The position numbers were made by a program, and so were the translations under genes. The notes beneath the pieces are model-generated. The model made no database searches and was not told the DNA's origin. It saw only the letters and a list, made by a program, of their open reading frames with translations. From JAEUOS01 sp965279115 (GTDB lineage Bacteria > Pseudomonadota > Gammaproteobacteria > Burkholderiales > JAEUOS01), in assembly GCA_965279115.1 (NCBI GenBank), contig OZ257137.1, forward strand, positions 6,845,235 through 6,909,234: a DNA stretch of 64,000 bases. The letters are read 5' to 3'. Of the stretch, positions 1 to 8,512 are shown in pieces. Position 1 is the first letter of the stretch. Every line of letters starts with the position of its first letter.

Positions 1-5
1 GCACG

Positions 6-1634
6 TCAGGCCGTGGGCAACTTGTGGTCGCGGAACTGCTCGCGCAGCTTCGTCTTGAGCATCTTGCCGGTGGCACCGAGCGGAATGGCGTCGACAAACG
101 CGACATCGTCGGGCAGCCACCATTTTGCGATCTTGCCGTCGAAGAACTTGAGCAATTCCTCGCGCCCGACCTCCATGCCGGGACGCTTGACGATGATCAA
201 GAGGGGGCGCTCATCCCACTTCGGATGGGCCACGCCGATCACCGCCGCCTGCTGCACCGCCGGATGCGCCACCGCGATGTTTTCCAGGTCGATGGAGGAG
301 ATCCATTCGCCGCCCGACTTGATCACGTCCTTGCTGCGGTCGGTGATCTGCATGTAGCCGTCCGGGCTCATGGTGGCCACGTCGCCGGTCGGGAACCAGC
401 CGTCGACGAGCGGGTCGCCGCCCTCGCCCTTGAAATAGCCGCGCACCACCCACGGTCCCCTGACCATCAGGTCGCCGAAGGCCTTGCCGTCCCAAGGCAG
501 TTCAGCGCCATCGCCGCCGACGATCTTCATGTCCACGCCGAACACCGCGCGTCCCTGGGTGACTTCGACCTTGAACTGTTCCTCGGCCGGCCAGGCCAGG
601 TGCTTGGTCTTGAGGTTGCATACCGTGCCCAGGGGCGACATCTCGGTCATGCCCCAGGCGTGCAGCACCTTCACGCCATACTCGTCCTGGAAGGTCCTGA
701 TCATCGCCGGCGGGCAGGAGGAACCGCCGATCACCGTGCTCTTGAGCGTGGAGAAACGCAGCCCGTTCTGCTTGAGATGCCCGAGCAGGCCCTGCCAGAC
801 CGTGGGCACGCCGGCCGACATGCTGACCTTCTCGCCTTCGAACAGCTCGAACAGGTTCTTGCCGTCCAGGTGCGGCCCCGGCAGCACCAGCTTGGCGCCC
901 ACCAGCGGGCATGAATAGGCCAGCCCCCAGGAGTTGACATGGAACATCGGCACCACCGGCAGGATGCAGTCGCGCGCCGAGCAGTTGAGGCTGTCCGGCA
1001 GCGCCGATGCGTAGGCATGCAGCATGGTGGAGCGATGGCTGTACAACGCCCCCTTGGGATTGCCGGTGGTGCCCGAGGTGTAGCAAAGGGATGAGGCGGT
1101 GTTCTCGTCGAAGGTGGGCCAGGTGAGCACATCCGACGCACCCGCCAGCAGATCCTCGTAGCAAAGCAGCCCGGGGATCTTGCTTTCCCCGGGCATGTGC
1201 GCGGCGTCGGTCATCAGCACAAAGGTCTTGCAAGAGGTGAGGTGCGCGGCGATGCCTTCCACCAGCGGCAGGAAGGTCAGGTCGAAAAACAGCACCTTGT
1301 CTTCGGCATGGTTGATGATCCAGGCGATCTGCTCGGGAAACAGGCGCGGGTTGATCGTGTGCAGCACCGCGCCGATGCCGGAGATGCCGTAGTACAGCTC
1401 GAAATGCCGGTAGCCGTTCCATGCCAGCGTGCCGACACGATCGCCCGGTTGCACCGCCATTGCCTTGAGGGCATTGGCCGCGCGCTTGGCGCGCCGGTGG
1501 GCGTCGGTATAGGTGTAGCGATGGATCGCCCCCTCGACCGTGCGCGAGACGATTTCCGAATCCGGGTGGTGGCGCGCGGCGTGTTCGATGATGGTCGAAA
1601 TGAGCAGCGGCTGGCTTTGCATCAGGCCCAGCAT
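6..1634 (-). CDS. AMP-dependent acyl-CoA synthetase
   Basis: A 542-residue member of the ANL (acyl-CoA synthetase) family, which adenylates a carboxylic acid with ATP and transfers it to coenzyme A in the cytoplasm. The P-loop-like AMP motif TSGTTGNPKG lies near residue 180, the hinge region GWFPTGDVA and DRSKDVIKSGGEW near 410-440, and the catalytic lysine in GATGKMLKTKL near the C terminus. I chose the ATG at 1634 because GGAG lies about 7 nt upstream and the family N terminus begins there; an upstream in-frame extension has no homology-like content. Overall it resembles the medium/long-chain and methylthiopropionate (DmdB-like) ligases; the true acid is not readable from sequence. It stands alone, divergent from selO. 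Confidence 0.88.
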   Translation of the reverse strand: MLGLMQSQPLLISTIIEHAARHHPDSEIVSRTVEGAIHRYTYTDAHRRAKRAANALKAMAVQPGDRVGTLAWNGYRHFELYYGISGIGAVLHTINPRLFPEQIAWIINHAEDKVLFFDLTFLPLVEGIAAHLTSCKTFVLMTDAAHMPGESKIPGLLCYEDLLAGASDVLTWPTFDENTASSLCYTSGTTGNPKGALYSHRSTMLHAYASALPDSLNCSARDCILPVVPMFHVNSWGLAYSCPLVGAKLVLPGPHLDGKNLFELFEGEKVSMSAGVPTVWQGLLGHLKQNGLRFSTLKSTVIGGSSCPPAMIRTFQDEYGVKVLHAWGMTEMSPLGTVCNLKTKHLAWPAEEQFKVEVTQGRAVFGVDMKIVGGDGAELPWDGKAFGDLMVRGPWVVRGYFKGEGGDPLVDGWFPTGDVATMSPDGYMQITDRSKDVIKSGGEWISSIDLENIAVAHPAVQQAAVIGVAHPKWDERPLLIIVKRPGMEVGREELLKFFDGKIAKWWLPDDVAFVDAIPLGATGKMLKTKLREQFRDHKLPTA

Positions 1635-1884
1635 GGCAATTCTCCGTTCAGAAGCGCGCGTTGGACGCGCGGACAGGCAGGGATTATATGGGCGCGCCGC
1701 CTCGCGTCGCTTGCCCGCGGCTGCAATTGCGGCAGCCGCGGGCAACGATACAATTGCGAATCGGAATCACTTACCCGAAGTCATCGACATTGTGTTTCCC
1801 ATGTTCGCCCCGGATTCGAGGGGCGCCGCGTGCAGCCAGCGCCGAAGGCCCGCCGTGGCTTCGGACCTGAAAAGGGCCCCATCC

Positions 1885-3396
1885 ATGAACGCAGCTTTTT
1901 CTCCTCCGCCGGCAACGCTCAAACCCTTCGACAAGCTCGACTGGTCGCCGCGCTTTCATCGCCTGCCGGAGCAGTTCTATTCGCGGGTGATGCCGCAGCC
2001 GCTGCCGCAACCGTATACCGTCGCCTTCAATCCGGACGCGGCCGCGCTGGCCGGCATCGCGCCGTCGGAAGGCGCGCGGCCCGATTTCGCGGAGCATTTT
2101 TGCGGCAACAAGCTGCTGCCCGGGGCCACGCCGCTGGCGGCGGTGTATTCCGGCCACCAGTTCGGCCACTACGTGCCGCGCCTCGGGGACGGCCGTGCCA
2201 TGTCGCTGGGCGAAACCATCGGCAGCGCGGGGCTGTGCGACATCCAGTTCAAGGGCGCGGGCCTGACGCCCTACTCCCGCATGGGCGACGGCCGCGCGGT
2301 GCTGCGCTCGTCGATCCGCGAATACCTTTGTTCGGAGGCCATGCACGGCCTCGGCATTCCGACCACCCGGGCGCTGGCCATTGTCGGCTCCGACCAGCCG
2401 GTGCTGCGTGAAACGGTGGAAACCGCCGCCGTGGTCACCCGGCTCGCGCCCTCGTTCGTGCGCTTCGGCTCGTTTGAATACTGGTACCACCGGCGTGAAG
2501 GCGACGCGGTGCGCACGCTGGCCGACTTCGTCATCGACGAGTTCTATCCCGAATTTGCCGGCCGCCCCGACCGCTACGAAATGTTCATTGGCGAAGTCGT
2601 GCGCCGCACCGCGCACATGGTGGCGGGGTGGCAAGCGGTGGGTTTCATGCACGGCGTGATGAATACCGACAACATGTCGATCCTTGGCCTCACCATCGAC
2701 TACGGCCCGTTCGGTTTCATGGATGGCTTCGACCCCGACCATGTCTGCAACCATTCCGACGACGGCGGCCGCTACGCCTACAACATGCAGCCGCAAATCG
2801 CCCACTGGAACCTCTATGCACTGGGCCAGGCGCTGGTGCCGCTGATGGAACCGGAGGCGATCGAAGCCCGACTCAACACCTGGGAAGCCGAGTTCGATTC
2901 CGCCCTGAACGCCTGCTTGCGCGCCAAGCTGGGTCTGGCAACCGAGGATGGGGAAGATCACGACCTGGTCAACGAAATGTTCGCCTTGATGGCCGAATCG
3001 CGCCTCGACTTCACACTGTTTTTCCGCAACCTGGCCGGGCTGTCGGTCGCCGGACCGGCGGGCAACTCTGCAGAAACCGCGGCGATCCGCGACCACAGCC
3101 TCAACCCGGCACGCTTCGATGCCTGGGCGCAGCGCTATCGGGCCCGCCTGGCCCGTGAAGGCAGCAGCGATGTGGAGCGGCGTGTCCGGATGAACGCGGT
3201 CAACCCGAAATTCGTGCTGCGCAACCACCTGGCCGAAATCGCCATTCGCAAGGCGGCCGACGAACGCGACTACGGTGAAATCGCCCGCCTGCATGAGGTG
3301 CTGCGCCGGCCGTTCGACGAGCAGCCCGGCAATGAAACCTATGCCGCGCCGCCGCCGGATTGGGCAAAGAAGCTTGAGGTCAGCTGCAGTTCCTGA
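1885..3396 (+). CDS. selO: SelO family protein adenylyltransferase (YdiU/UPF0061)
   Basis: A 503-residue pseudokinase-fold enzyme of the SelO family, known to transfer AMP from ATP to Ser/Thr/Tyr of target proteins and linked to redox stress. Visible family blocks are FGHYVPRLGDGRA, the QFKGAGLTPYSRMGDGRAV segment, SSIREYLCSEAMHGLGIPTT, and GFMHGVMNTDNMSILG followed by DYGPFGFMD. The protein ends in Ser-Cys-Ser-Ser: the antepenultimate residue is Cys, where eukaryotic SelO carries selenocysteine. The ATG at 1885 is preceded by AAAGGG; longer in-frame starts run into the divergent gene. Lying 86 nt before msrB, it may share an oxidative-stress role. Confidence 0.92.
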   Translation: MNAAFSPPPATLKPFDKLDWSPRFHRLPEQFYSRVMPQPLPQPYTVAFNPDAAALAGIAPSEGARPDFAEHFCGNKLLPGATPLAAVYSGHQFGHYVPRLGDGRAMSLGETIGSAGLCDIQFKGAGLTPYSRMGDGRAVLRSSIREYLCSEAMHGLGIPTTRALAIVGSDQPVLRETVETAAVVTRLAPSFVRFGSFEYWYHRREGDAVRTLADFVIDEFYPEFAGRPDRYEMFIGEVVRRTAHMVAGWQAVGFMHGVMNTDNMSILGLTIDYGPFGFMDGFDPDHVCNHSDDGGRYAYNMQPQIAHWNLYALGQALVPLMEPEAIEARLNTWEAEFDSALNACLRAKLGLATEDGEDHDLVNEMFALMAESRLDFTLFFRNLAGLSVAGPAGNSAETAAIRDHSLNPARFDAWAQRYRARLAREGSSDVERRVRMNAVNPKFVLRNHLAEIAIRKAADERDYGEIARLHEVLRRPFDEQPGNETYAAPPPDWAKKLEVSCSS

Positions 3397-3482
3397 CCGA
3401 AAACGCAACCGATTAGCCGTTTTCGACGTACAAACCCCTGTCGCCGGCAAGAATCGCCGGCGCCATCCGCCCGGAAGACATC

Positions 3483-3887
3483 ATGAGCAAACCGAGAATC
3501 ACCAAGACCGAACAGGAATGGAAGGCGCAACTGTCGCCTTTGCAGTTCGACGTCACGCGCAAGCATGGCACCGAGCGCGCCTTCACCGGCGAATACCACG
3601 ACCACCATGTGGACGGCGTCTACGAGTGCGTATGTTGCGGCACCACGCTGTGGGATTCGCGCCACAAGTTCGATTCCGGCACCGGCTGGCCCAGTTTCTG
3701 GCAGCCGGCGGTCGCCGGGAACGTCGAAACCGACACCGACACCAAGTTCTTCATGCGCCGCACCGAGGTGCATTGCGCGGTCTGCGGCGCTCACCACGGC
3801 CACGTGTTCGAAGACGGTCCCAAACCCACCGGGCTGCGCTATTGCATCAACTCGGCGTCGCTTAAATTCGCCAAGCGACAGGGCTGA
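3483..3887 (+). CDS. msrB: Peptide-methionine (R)-S-oxide reductase MsrB
   Basis: A 134-residue cytoplasmic MsrB, which reduces methionine-R-sulfoxide in proteins using thioredoxin. Two CxxC pairs that bind structural zinc are visible (CVCC near residue 44 and CAVC near 99), as is the family core FDSGTGWPSFWQP, and the catalytic cysteine lies in LRYCINSASLKF near the C terminus. GGAAG lies 5-6 nt before the ATG. Length is normal for the family. It follows selO in the same direction and precedes yciB by 38 nt, so these may be cotranscribed. Confidence 0.95.
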   Translation: MSKPRITKTEQEWKAQLSPLQFDVTRKHGTERAFTGEYHDHHVDGVYECVCCGTTLWDSRHKFDSGTGWPSFWQPAVAGNVETDTDTKFFMRRTEVHCAVCGAHHGHVFEDGPKPTGLRYCINSASLKFAKRQG

Positions 3888-3925
3888 CATATTTTCCTCA
3901 AGTACGCAGGGTAAAATGGAAGGTT

Positions 3926-4492
3926 ATGGATTTCCTCATCGACCTGGTACCGGCGCTGCCTTTCCTGCTGGTCGCCTTCAATGTGATCGACATGTTCATG
4001 GCGACCAAGCTCGCCATGGGCGCCGCCGTGCTGCAACTGGTCGCCAGCCGCCTGCGCTACGGCCGCATCAAGCGCATGCACGCGATCACCTTTGCCGCCA
4101 TCATCGTCTTCGGCACCGTGACCCTGCTCCTCAAGGATGACTATTTCATCAAGATCAAGCCGACGGTGCTCAACTGGGGTTTCGCCCTGGTATTCCTCGG
4201 GGCGCCGCTGTTTTTCAGGAAGAACCTGCTGCGCCTGATGCTGGGCGACAAGCTGTCGATGCCGGATTTCGCCTGGGCGCGCCTGAACCTCATGTGGGTC
4301 GCCTACTTTTTCGCCATCGGTGCGGCCAATCTCTACGTCGCCAACACCATGTCGGCCGAGGCCTGGGGTAAGTTCCGCGTTTTCGGCATGTATGGCGCCC
4401 TGCTGGCATTCATGGTGCTGCAAGGCTTCTATGTGTACCGGCACATGACGGTCGAGCCGGAGCCGGCCGGCGAGCCCAAGGACCCGGCGTGA
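3926..4492 (+). CDS. yciB: Inner membrane-spanning protein YciB (septation protein A)
   Basis: A 188-residue integral membrane protein with about five hydrophobic segments, matching the YciB/IspZ family, which is involved in envelope maintenance and cell division. The N terminus MDFLIDLVPALPFLLVAFN and the stretch FGTVTLLLKDDYFIKIKPT are typical. GGAAGG lies just before the ATG, and a TAAAAT sequence slightly upstream could serve as a -10 element. Its stop codon overlaps the GTG start of the next gene (GTGA, 4489-4492), so the BolA-like gene is probably translationally coupled to it. This gene order is common in betaproteobacteria. Confidence 0.92.
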   Translation: MDFLIDLVPALPFLLVAFNVIDMFMATKLAMGAAVLQLVASRLRYGRIKRMHAITFAAIIVFGTVTLLLKDDYFIKIKPTVLNWGFALVFLGAPLFFRKNLLRLMLGDKLSMPDFAWARLNLMWVAYFFAIGAANLYVANTMSAEAWGKFRVFGMYGALLAFMVLQGFYVYRHMTVEPEPAGEPKDPA

Positions 4493-4794
4493 GCGGCAGC
4501 CTGGCTGAACGCATGCGCGAGCGCCTGGCGGTGCTCGCCCCGCAATCGCTTGACCTGGCCGACGACAGCGCGGCGCATGCCGGACATGCCGGCGCGCGCG
4601 AAGGCAGCCATTTCAACCTACGGCTGGTGTCCGCGCAGTTCGCCGGCAAGGCGCGCGTCGCGCGGCACCGCATGGTCTATGACGCGCTCGGCCCCCTGAT
4701 GAAGCAGGGCATCCATGCCCTGGCGCTCACCACCCTTACGCCGGCGGAGGCGAGCCTCCCCGCGGCAATGGATTCAATCAAAAAGGAAACATGA
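4489..4794 (+). CDS. BolA family protein
   Basis: A 101-residue BolA-family protein. BolA proteins act with monothiol glutaredoxins in iron-sulfur trafficking and influence cell shape and stress responses. The class II KH-like core is recognisable: HFNLRLVSAQFAGKARVARHRMVYDALG, ending in GIHALALTTLTPAEA. The start is GTG, overlapping the yciB stop as GTGA; the 3' end overlaps the parvulin gene as ATGA (4791-4794). These tight overlaps indicate one operon. Confidence 0.9.
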   Translation: MSGSLAERMRERLAVLAPQSLDLADDSAAHAGHAGAREGSHFNLRLVSAQFAGKARVARHRMVYDALGPLMKQGIHALALTTLTPAEASLPAAMDSIKKET

Positions 4795-5570
4795 TGAACA
4801 AGGCCATTCCCCTGCTTGCAGCCGGCGTTCTCGCCGCGGCGTCGCTCACCGCCCAGGCGCAAAACCTCGCCAAGGTCAACGGCGTCGCCATTCCGTCGGC
4901 GCGTGCCGATGCGATGGTCAAGGAACTCGCCACCCAGGGGCGCGCCGACAACCCCCAGTTGCGCCAGATGGTGCGCGACGAGCTGATCAACCGCGAGATC
5001 ATGATGCAGGAAGCCGGCCGCATGGGCCTGGCCAAGCTTCCGGAAATCGCCACCCAGCTCGACTTCGCACGCCAGAACGTGCTGGTGCGCGCCTACGTGC
5101 AGGAGTACTTCAAGAAGAACCCGATCACCGACGGCGAGATCCAGGGCGAATACGACCGCATCAAGAAGGAACTGGGCTCCACCGAGTATCGCGCCCGCCA
5201 TATCCTGGTCAAGGGCGAGGACGAGGCCCGCGGCATCATCGCCAAGCTCAAGGGCGGCGCCAAGTTCGAAGACCTCGCCAGGCAGTCCGACGACCCCGGC
5301 TCCAAGGACCGCGGCGGCGACCTCGACTGGGCGACCGCGGGCACCTTCGTTCCCGAGTTTTCCAAGGCCATGGCGGCGCTGAAGAAAGGCGAGACCGTCG
5401 AAGCCCCGGTGAAGACGCAGTTCGGATTCCACGTGATCCGCCTCGATGACGTGCGCGAGGCCAAGGTTCCCTCGGTGGAAGAGGCGAAGCCGCAGATCTC
5501 GCAGCAATTGCAGCGCCAGCGTTTCGAGCGCATGCTGGGCGAGTTGCGCGGCAAGGCCAAGATCGAGTAA
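4791..5570 (+). CDS. Periplasmic peptidyl-prolyl cis-trans isomerase (parvulin/SurA-like)
   Basis: A 259-residue exported parvulin-type PPIase that probably assists folding of envelope proteins. A Sec signal peptide covers about residues 1-24, ending ASLTAQAQ. A SurA-like helical N domain follows, then the parvulin domain (about 130-225): EYRARHILVKGEDEARG, GGAKFEDLARQSDDPGS, GGDLDWATAGTFVPEF and TQFGFHVIRLDD. There is no C-terminal membrane segment, so the mature protein is soluble in the periplasm. Two tandem ATGs are present (4791 and 4794). It is the last gene of the yciB operon and is followed by a hairpin terminator. Confidence 0.93.
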   Translation: MMNKAIPLLAAGVLAAASLTAQAQNLAKVNGVAIPSARADAMVKELATQGRADNPQLRQMVRDELINREIMMQEAGRMGLAKLPEIATQLDFARQNVLVRAYVQEYFKKNPITDGEIQGEYDRIKKELGSTEYRARHILVKGEDEARGIIAKLKGGAKFEDLARQSDDPGSKDRGGDLDWATAGTFVPEFSKAMAALKKGETVEAPVKTQFGFHVIRLDDVREAKVPSVEEAKPQISQQLQRQRFERMLGELRGKAKIE

Positions 5571-5592
5571 GGCGACGCCTCGTTCGTCCCGC

Positions 5593-5617
5593 GCCGCCCG
5601 CCGGGCGGCTTTTTTTC
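5593..5617 (+). terminator. Rho-independent terminator after the yciB-bolA-parvulin operon
   Basis: GCCGCC (5593-5598), loop CGCCG, GGCGGC (5604-5609), followed directly by seven T residues. It lies 22 nt after the parvulin stop. Confidence 0.85.
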
Positions 5618-5651
5618 GTCCATGCGGCGCCGCGATGAAGTCAGTGTTTTG

Positions 5652-5686
5652 CTATAGACTAGGCGATATCGATAGCCAAATGGAAT
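5652..5686 (+). promoter_or_regulatory. Possible OxyR autoregulatory site
   Basis: Two ATAG cores (5654-5657 and 5672-5675) lie 18 nt apart within 60 nt upstream of oxyR, the first inside CTATAG. OxyR sites in other bacteria contain repeated ATAG/CTAT elements about one helical turn or two apart. The match is partial, so this is only a candidate. Confidence 0.3.
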
Positions 5687-5707
5687 GGGCCGGCCGCCCC
5701 GCGCATC

Positions 5708-6658
5708 ATGACCCTGACCGAATTGCGTTACATCGTAGCCGTCGCCCGTGAGCGCCACTTCGGGCGCGCGGCGGAGGCCTGCTTCGTGAGCCAGCCGACC
5801 CTCTCGGTGGCGGTGAAGAAACTCGAGGATGAACTCGGCGCCATGCTGTTCGAGCGCAGCCAGAGCGAGGTCACGGTCACACCGGTGGGCAGCGAGGTGG
5901 TGGCGCAGGCGCAGCGGGTGCTGGAGCAGGCCGGCGCCATCAAGGAACTGGTCAAGCAGCGGCGCGACCCGCTCGAAGGCCAGTTGCGGGTGGGCGTGAT
6001 CTATTCCATCGCGCCCTACCTGTTGCCCGCCCTGGTGCCGCGCATGATCAGGCTCGCGCCCGCCATGCCGCTGGTGCTCGAGGAGAACTACACGGTGCGC
6101 CTGCTGGAAATGCTCAAGAGCGGCGACATCGACGTCGCGATCCTGGCGCAGCCGTTTTCGGAACCGGGCCTGATGATGCAGGCGCTCTACGACGAGCCGT
6201 TCCTGGTGGCCCTCCCCGCGGCCCACCCGTGGGCGGCGCGCAAGTCGATTCAGGCCGCCGACCTCAAGAACGAAACCATGTTGCTGCTGGGCTCCGGCCA
6301 TTGCCTGCGCGACCAGGTGTTGCAGGTGTGCCCGGAAATGATGCGTTTTTCGTCGAGCAGCGCCGAGGGCATCCAGAAAACCTTCGAGGGTTCGTCCCTG
6401 GAAACCATCCGCCACATGGTGGCCTCGGGCATCGGCCTGACCGTGTTGCCTGCCTCCGCCGTCCCTGCCAGGCAATTGAAGAAGGACCTGATCGCCTACC
6501 GGCCCTTTGTCGCCCCTGCGCCCGACCGCCGCGTCGCGCTGGCCTGGCGCAAGAGCTTCACCCGCATGGCGGCCATAGAGAAGCTGCACGAGGCGATCGT
6601 CTCTTGCGGACTGGAAGGTGTGCACATGCTCGACGCCCGGCCCGAAGCCTTGCATTGA
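5708..6658 (+). CDS. oxyR: Hydrogen peroxide-sensing LysR regulator OxyR
   Basis: A 316-residue LysR-type regulator. The N-terminal winged HTH reads MTLTELRYIVAVARERHFG through SQPTLSVAVKKLEDELG. The effector domain contains GSGHCLRDQVLQVC, with the two cysteines nine residues apart exactly as Cys199 and Cys208 of E. coli OxyR, the pair that forms a disulfide on peroxide exposure. The following segment ETIRHMVASGIGLTVLPA is also typical of OxyR. It is expected to activate catalase and peroxidase genes, none of which lie in this window. The preceding terminator separates it from the yciB operon. Confidence 0.95.
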   Translation: MTLTELRYIVAVARERHFGRAAEACFVSQPTLSVAVKKLEDELGAMLFERSQSEVTVTPVGSEVVAQAQRVLEQAGAIKELVKQRRDPLEGQLRVGVIYSIAPYLLPALVPRMIRLAPAMPLVLEENYTVRLLEMLKSGDIDVAILAQPFSEPGLMMQALYDEPFLVALPAAHPWAARKSIQAADLKNETMLLLGSGHCLRDQVLQVCPEMMRFSSSSAEGIQKTFEGSSLETIRHMVASGIGLTVLPASAVPARQLKKDLIAYRPFVAPAPDRRVALAWRKSFTRMAAIEKLHEAIVSCGLEGVHMLDARPEALH

Positions 6659-6746
6659 CGGCGCCCGCGGCGCCCCAATGCCGATGCGCGGAATTGACGG
6701 CACATAGTCGGCCTCGCTGCGCGATTGAAGCGCGAGCGGGAGATGC

Positions 6747-7880
6747 ATGATGGCCGGAATTCCGCGCGACGGCTTCGCGCCGCGCGCCCACCATTCCGGG
6801 GCCGCCATGAACGCAAACCTGTTCCTCAACACCGTCCTGCGCGAAACATTCGCCGCGATGCATGGCGTTGAACCTGACAACTACGACGCCGGACGCTATT
6901 CGTTCGACGGCGTGGACCGCTCCTGCGTTTTCGACAACAACCGCCATGCCGACTACATGGCCTTCTTCGCGGAAAGCTACCAATCGTTTTTCACGACCTG
7001 GCTGCTGCTGCGCGACGATTTCTCGCGCAAGTTGTTCACCCGCCTGGTCCAGTACAGGTTGTTGGGCCATTTGCACGTGCGGGTCCAGGATGGCGCGGGC
7101 GCGCAGGCCGAGCAAGCGCTGTTTGCCGCCGTCGCGAACTGGGCCAAGGGCCCTTCCGCCCTGCCCGTCAACGGCCTGTTCGGCGCGTTGCAACACTATG
7201 AGGGCGTCGAATTCGACGGCCGCCGCCTGGACCTCGACTGCTGGTCAGGCAATGTCGTCTATACCTTCCTGAAGCGCCAGTATTTTCTCGAGCGCGACGG
7301 TATCCGCATTCAGCCCGAGGCTGGCGACTTCGTGATCGACGCCGGCGCATGCCTGGGCGATACCGCGGCGGCCTTCGCCGCGCGGGTCGGTGCCGCCGGG
7401 CGTGTCTATGCCTTCGACCCGCTGCCCACCCACGTAACCGCGAGCCGCCACAACCTCGAGCAGAACGGCTTCGCCGACCGCGCCATCGTCGTGCCGCTGG
7501 CCGTCGGCAATGTCACCCGCAATACCGGCATGCGGGTAGGCCAGGACAGCGGCGTCTCGCCGGGCTTCAGCGTGTATGGCCATGAGGACAAGCTGCCGAT
7601 GGTCACCATCGACGACTTCGTGGCCTCCGAGCAACCGGCGCGGGTCGATTTCATCAAGATGGATATCGAGGGCGCGGAGCTTGCGGCGCTGGAGGGCGCC
7701 GTCGACACCATGACGCGTCACCGGCCGAAACTGGCGATCTCGCTGTATCACCGTCCCGAGGATTTCGTGACCATTCCGCGCTTCCTGTCGACCATGCTGC
7801 CGGACTACGACTTCCATCTGGAGCACTACACCATCCACCAGGAAGAAACCGTCCTGTACGGTCGCCCGCGCCTGCATTGA
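6747..7880 (+). CDS. FkbM family SAM-dependent methyltransferase
   Basis: A 377-residue protein whose C-terminal half is an FkbM-type methyltransferase. The SAM-binding glycine motif is DFVIDAGACLGDTAAAFA (about 192-209), then VYAFDPLPTHVTASRHNLEQN, and the family signature VDFIKMDIEGAELAALEGA with PKLAISLYHRPEDF. The N-terminal ~170 residues are not recognised. GGGAG lies 4-7 nt before the tandem ATGs at 6747/6750; an internal ATG at 6807 is also possible. FkbM enzymes usually O-methylate sugars or polyketides, but no glycan genes are near, so the substrate is unknown. Confidence 0.82.
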   Translation: MMAGIPRDGFAPRAHHSGAAMNANLFLNTVLRETFAAMHGVEPDNYDAGRYSFDGVDRSCVFDNNRHADYMAFFAESYQSFFTTWLLLRDDFSRKLFTRLVQYRLLGHLHVRVQDGAGAQAEQALFAAVANWAKGPSALPVNGLFGALQHYEGVEFDGRRLDLDCWSGNVVYTFLKRQYFLERDGIRIQPEAGDFVIDAGACLGDTAAAFAARVGAAGRVYAFDPLPTHVTASRHNLEQNGFADRAIVVPLAVGNVTRNTGMRVGQDSGVSPGFSVYGHEDKLPMVTIDDFVASEQPARVDFIKMDIEGAELAALEGAVDTMTRHRPKLAISLYHRPEDFVTIPRFLSTMLPDYDFHLEHYTIHQEETVLYGRPRLH

Positions 7881-7930
7881 GCAAGCGCCTCCGGCGGGCA
7901 GTCATGGCTGCGGGAAGCCGCGTCGATACG

Positions 7931-8428
7931 CTACTTGACTCCCAGCGTGTTCTTCACCGACTTGACACCCCCGACCCTGGCGGCCACCTCACCGGCCTTC
8001 CTGATCTGCCCGGCGTCATCGACGAAGCCTGACAACTGCACGACACCCTTGTAGGTTTCAACACTGATGGCGGTCGACGGGATGCCCTTTTCGGCAAGCA
8101 GGGCGGCCTTCACCTTGGTGGTGATGGTCGAGTCGCCGGCGTACTGCGACGCCTTCTCCCGCTCTTCGACCGAACGCGCCTTGACCAGTTCATCCTCGCT
8201 CAGCCGACCGTCCTTGTTGGTGTCGGCGCGGCCAAAGAGCGCGGCCACCTCCTTGTCGGCCGCCGCCTCCTTGCGTGACAGGAAGCCATCGTTGTTCTTG
8301 TCGAGGCGGCCGAAACTGAAATCCGGCTGGCGCGCATTGGGATCGCCCGGATTCCTCGCCTGCGCCAGCACGCAGGTTGCCGATGATGCCGCGAAAAGCG
8401 CCATCACGACGCGGACGGTTGGTTTCAT
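7931..8428 (-). CDS. Exported EF-hand and BON domain protein
   Basis: A 165-residue predicted periplasmic protein. A Sec signal peptide occupies about residues 1-22 (ending TCVLAQA). Two canonical EF-hand loops follow, DKNNDGFLSRKE (about 43-54) and DTNKDGRLSEDE, each with Asp/Asn at positions 1, 3 and 5, Gly at 6 and Glu at 12, so calcium binding is likely. Residues about 95-165 form a BON domain (TKVKAALLAEKGIPSTAISV, VVQLSGFVDDAGQIRKAGEV, VKSVKNTLGVK), a fold associated with outer-membrane or phospholipid attachment, as in OsmY. The ATG at 8428 has AGGAG 6 nt upstream. I know of no characterised protein with this combination. Confidence 0.88.
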   Translation of the reverse strand: MKPTVRVVMALFAASSATCVLAQARNPGDPNARQPDFSFGRLDKNNDGFLSRKEAAADKEVAALFGRADTNKDGRLSEDELVKARSVEEREKASQYAGDSTITTKVKAALLAEKGIPSTAISVETYKGVVQLSGFVDDAGQIRKAGEVAARVGGVKSVKNTLGVK

Positions 8429-8512
8429 GAAGCGCTCCTGTTCGAATAAACAAGAGGGCACTGTACCCGAAGCCGGTAACCGCATCGGCATGCGCTGTAG
8501 GCGGATGCCCGA

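Noticed and set aside
1771..3450. Long antisense frame over selO
   Set aside because: Arg/Gly/His-rich translation without motifs, fully explained by selO on the other strand.
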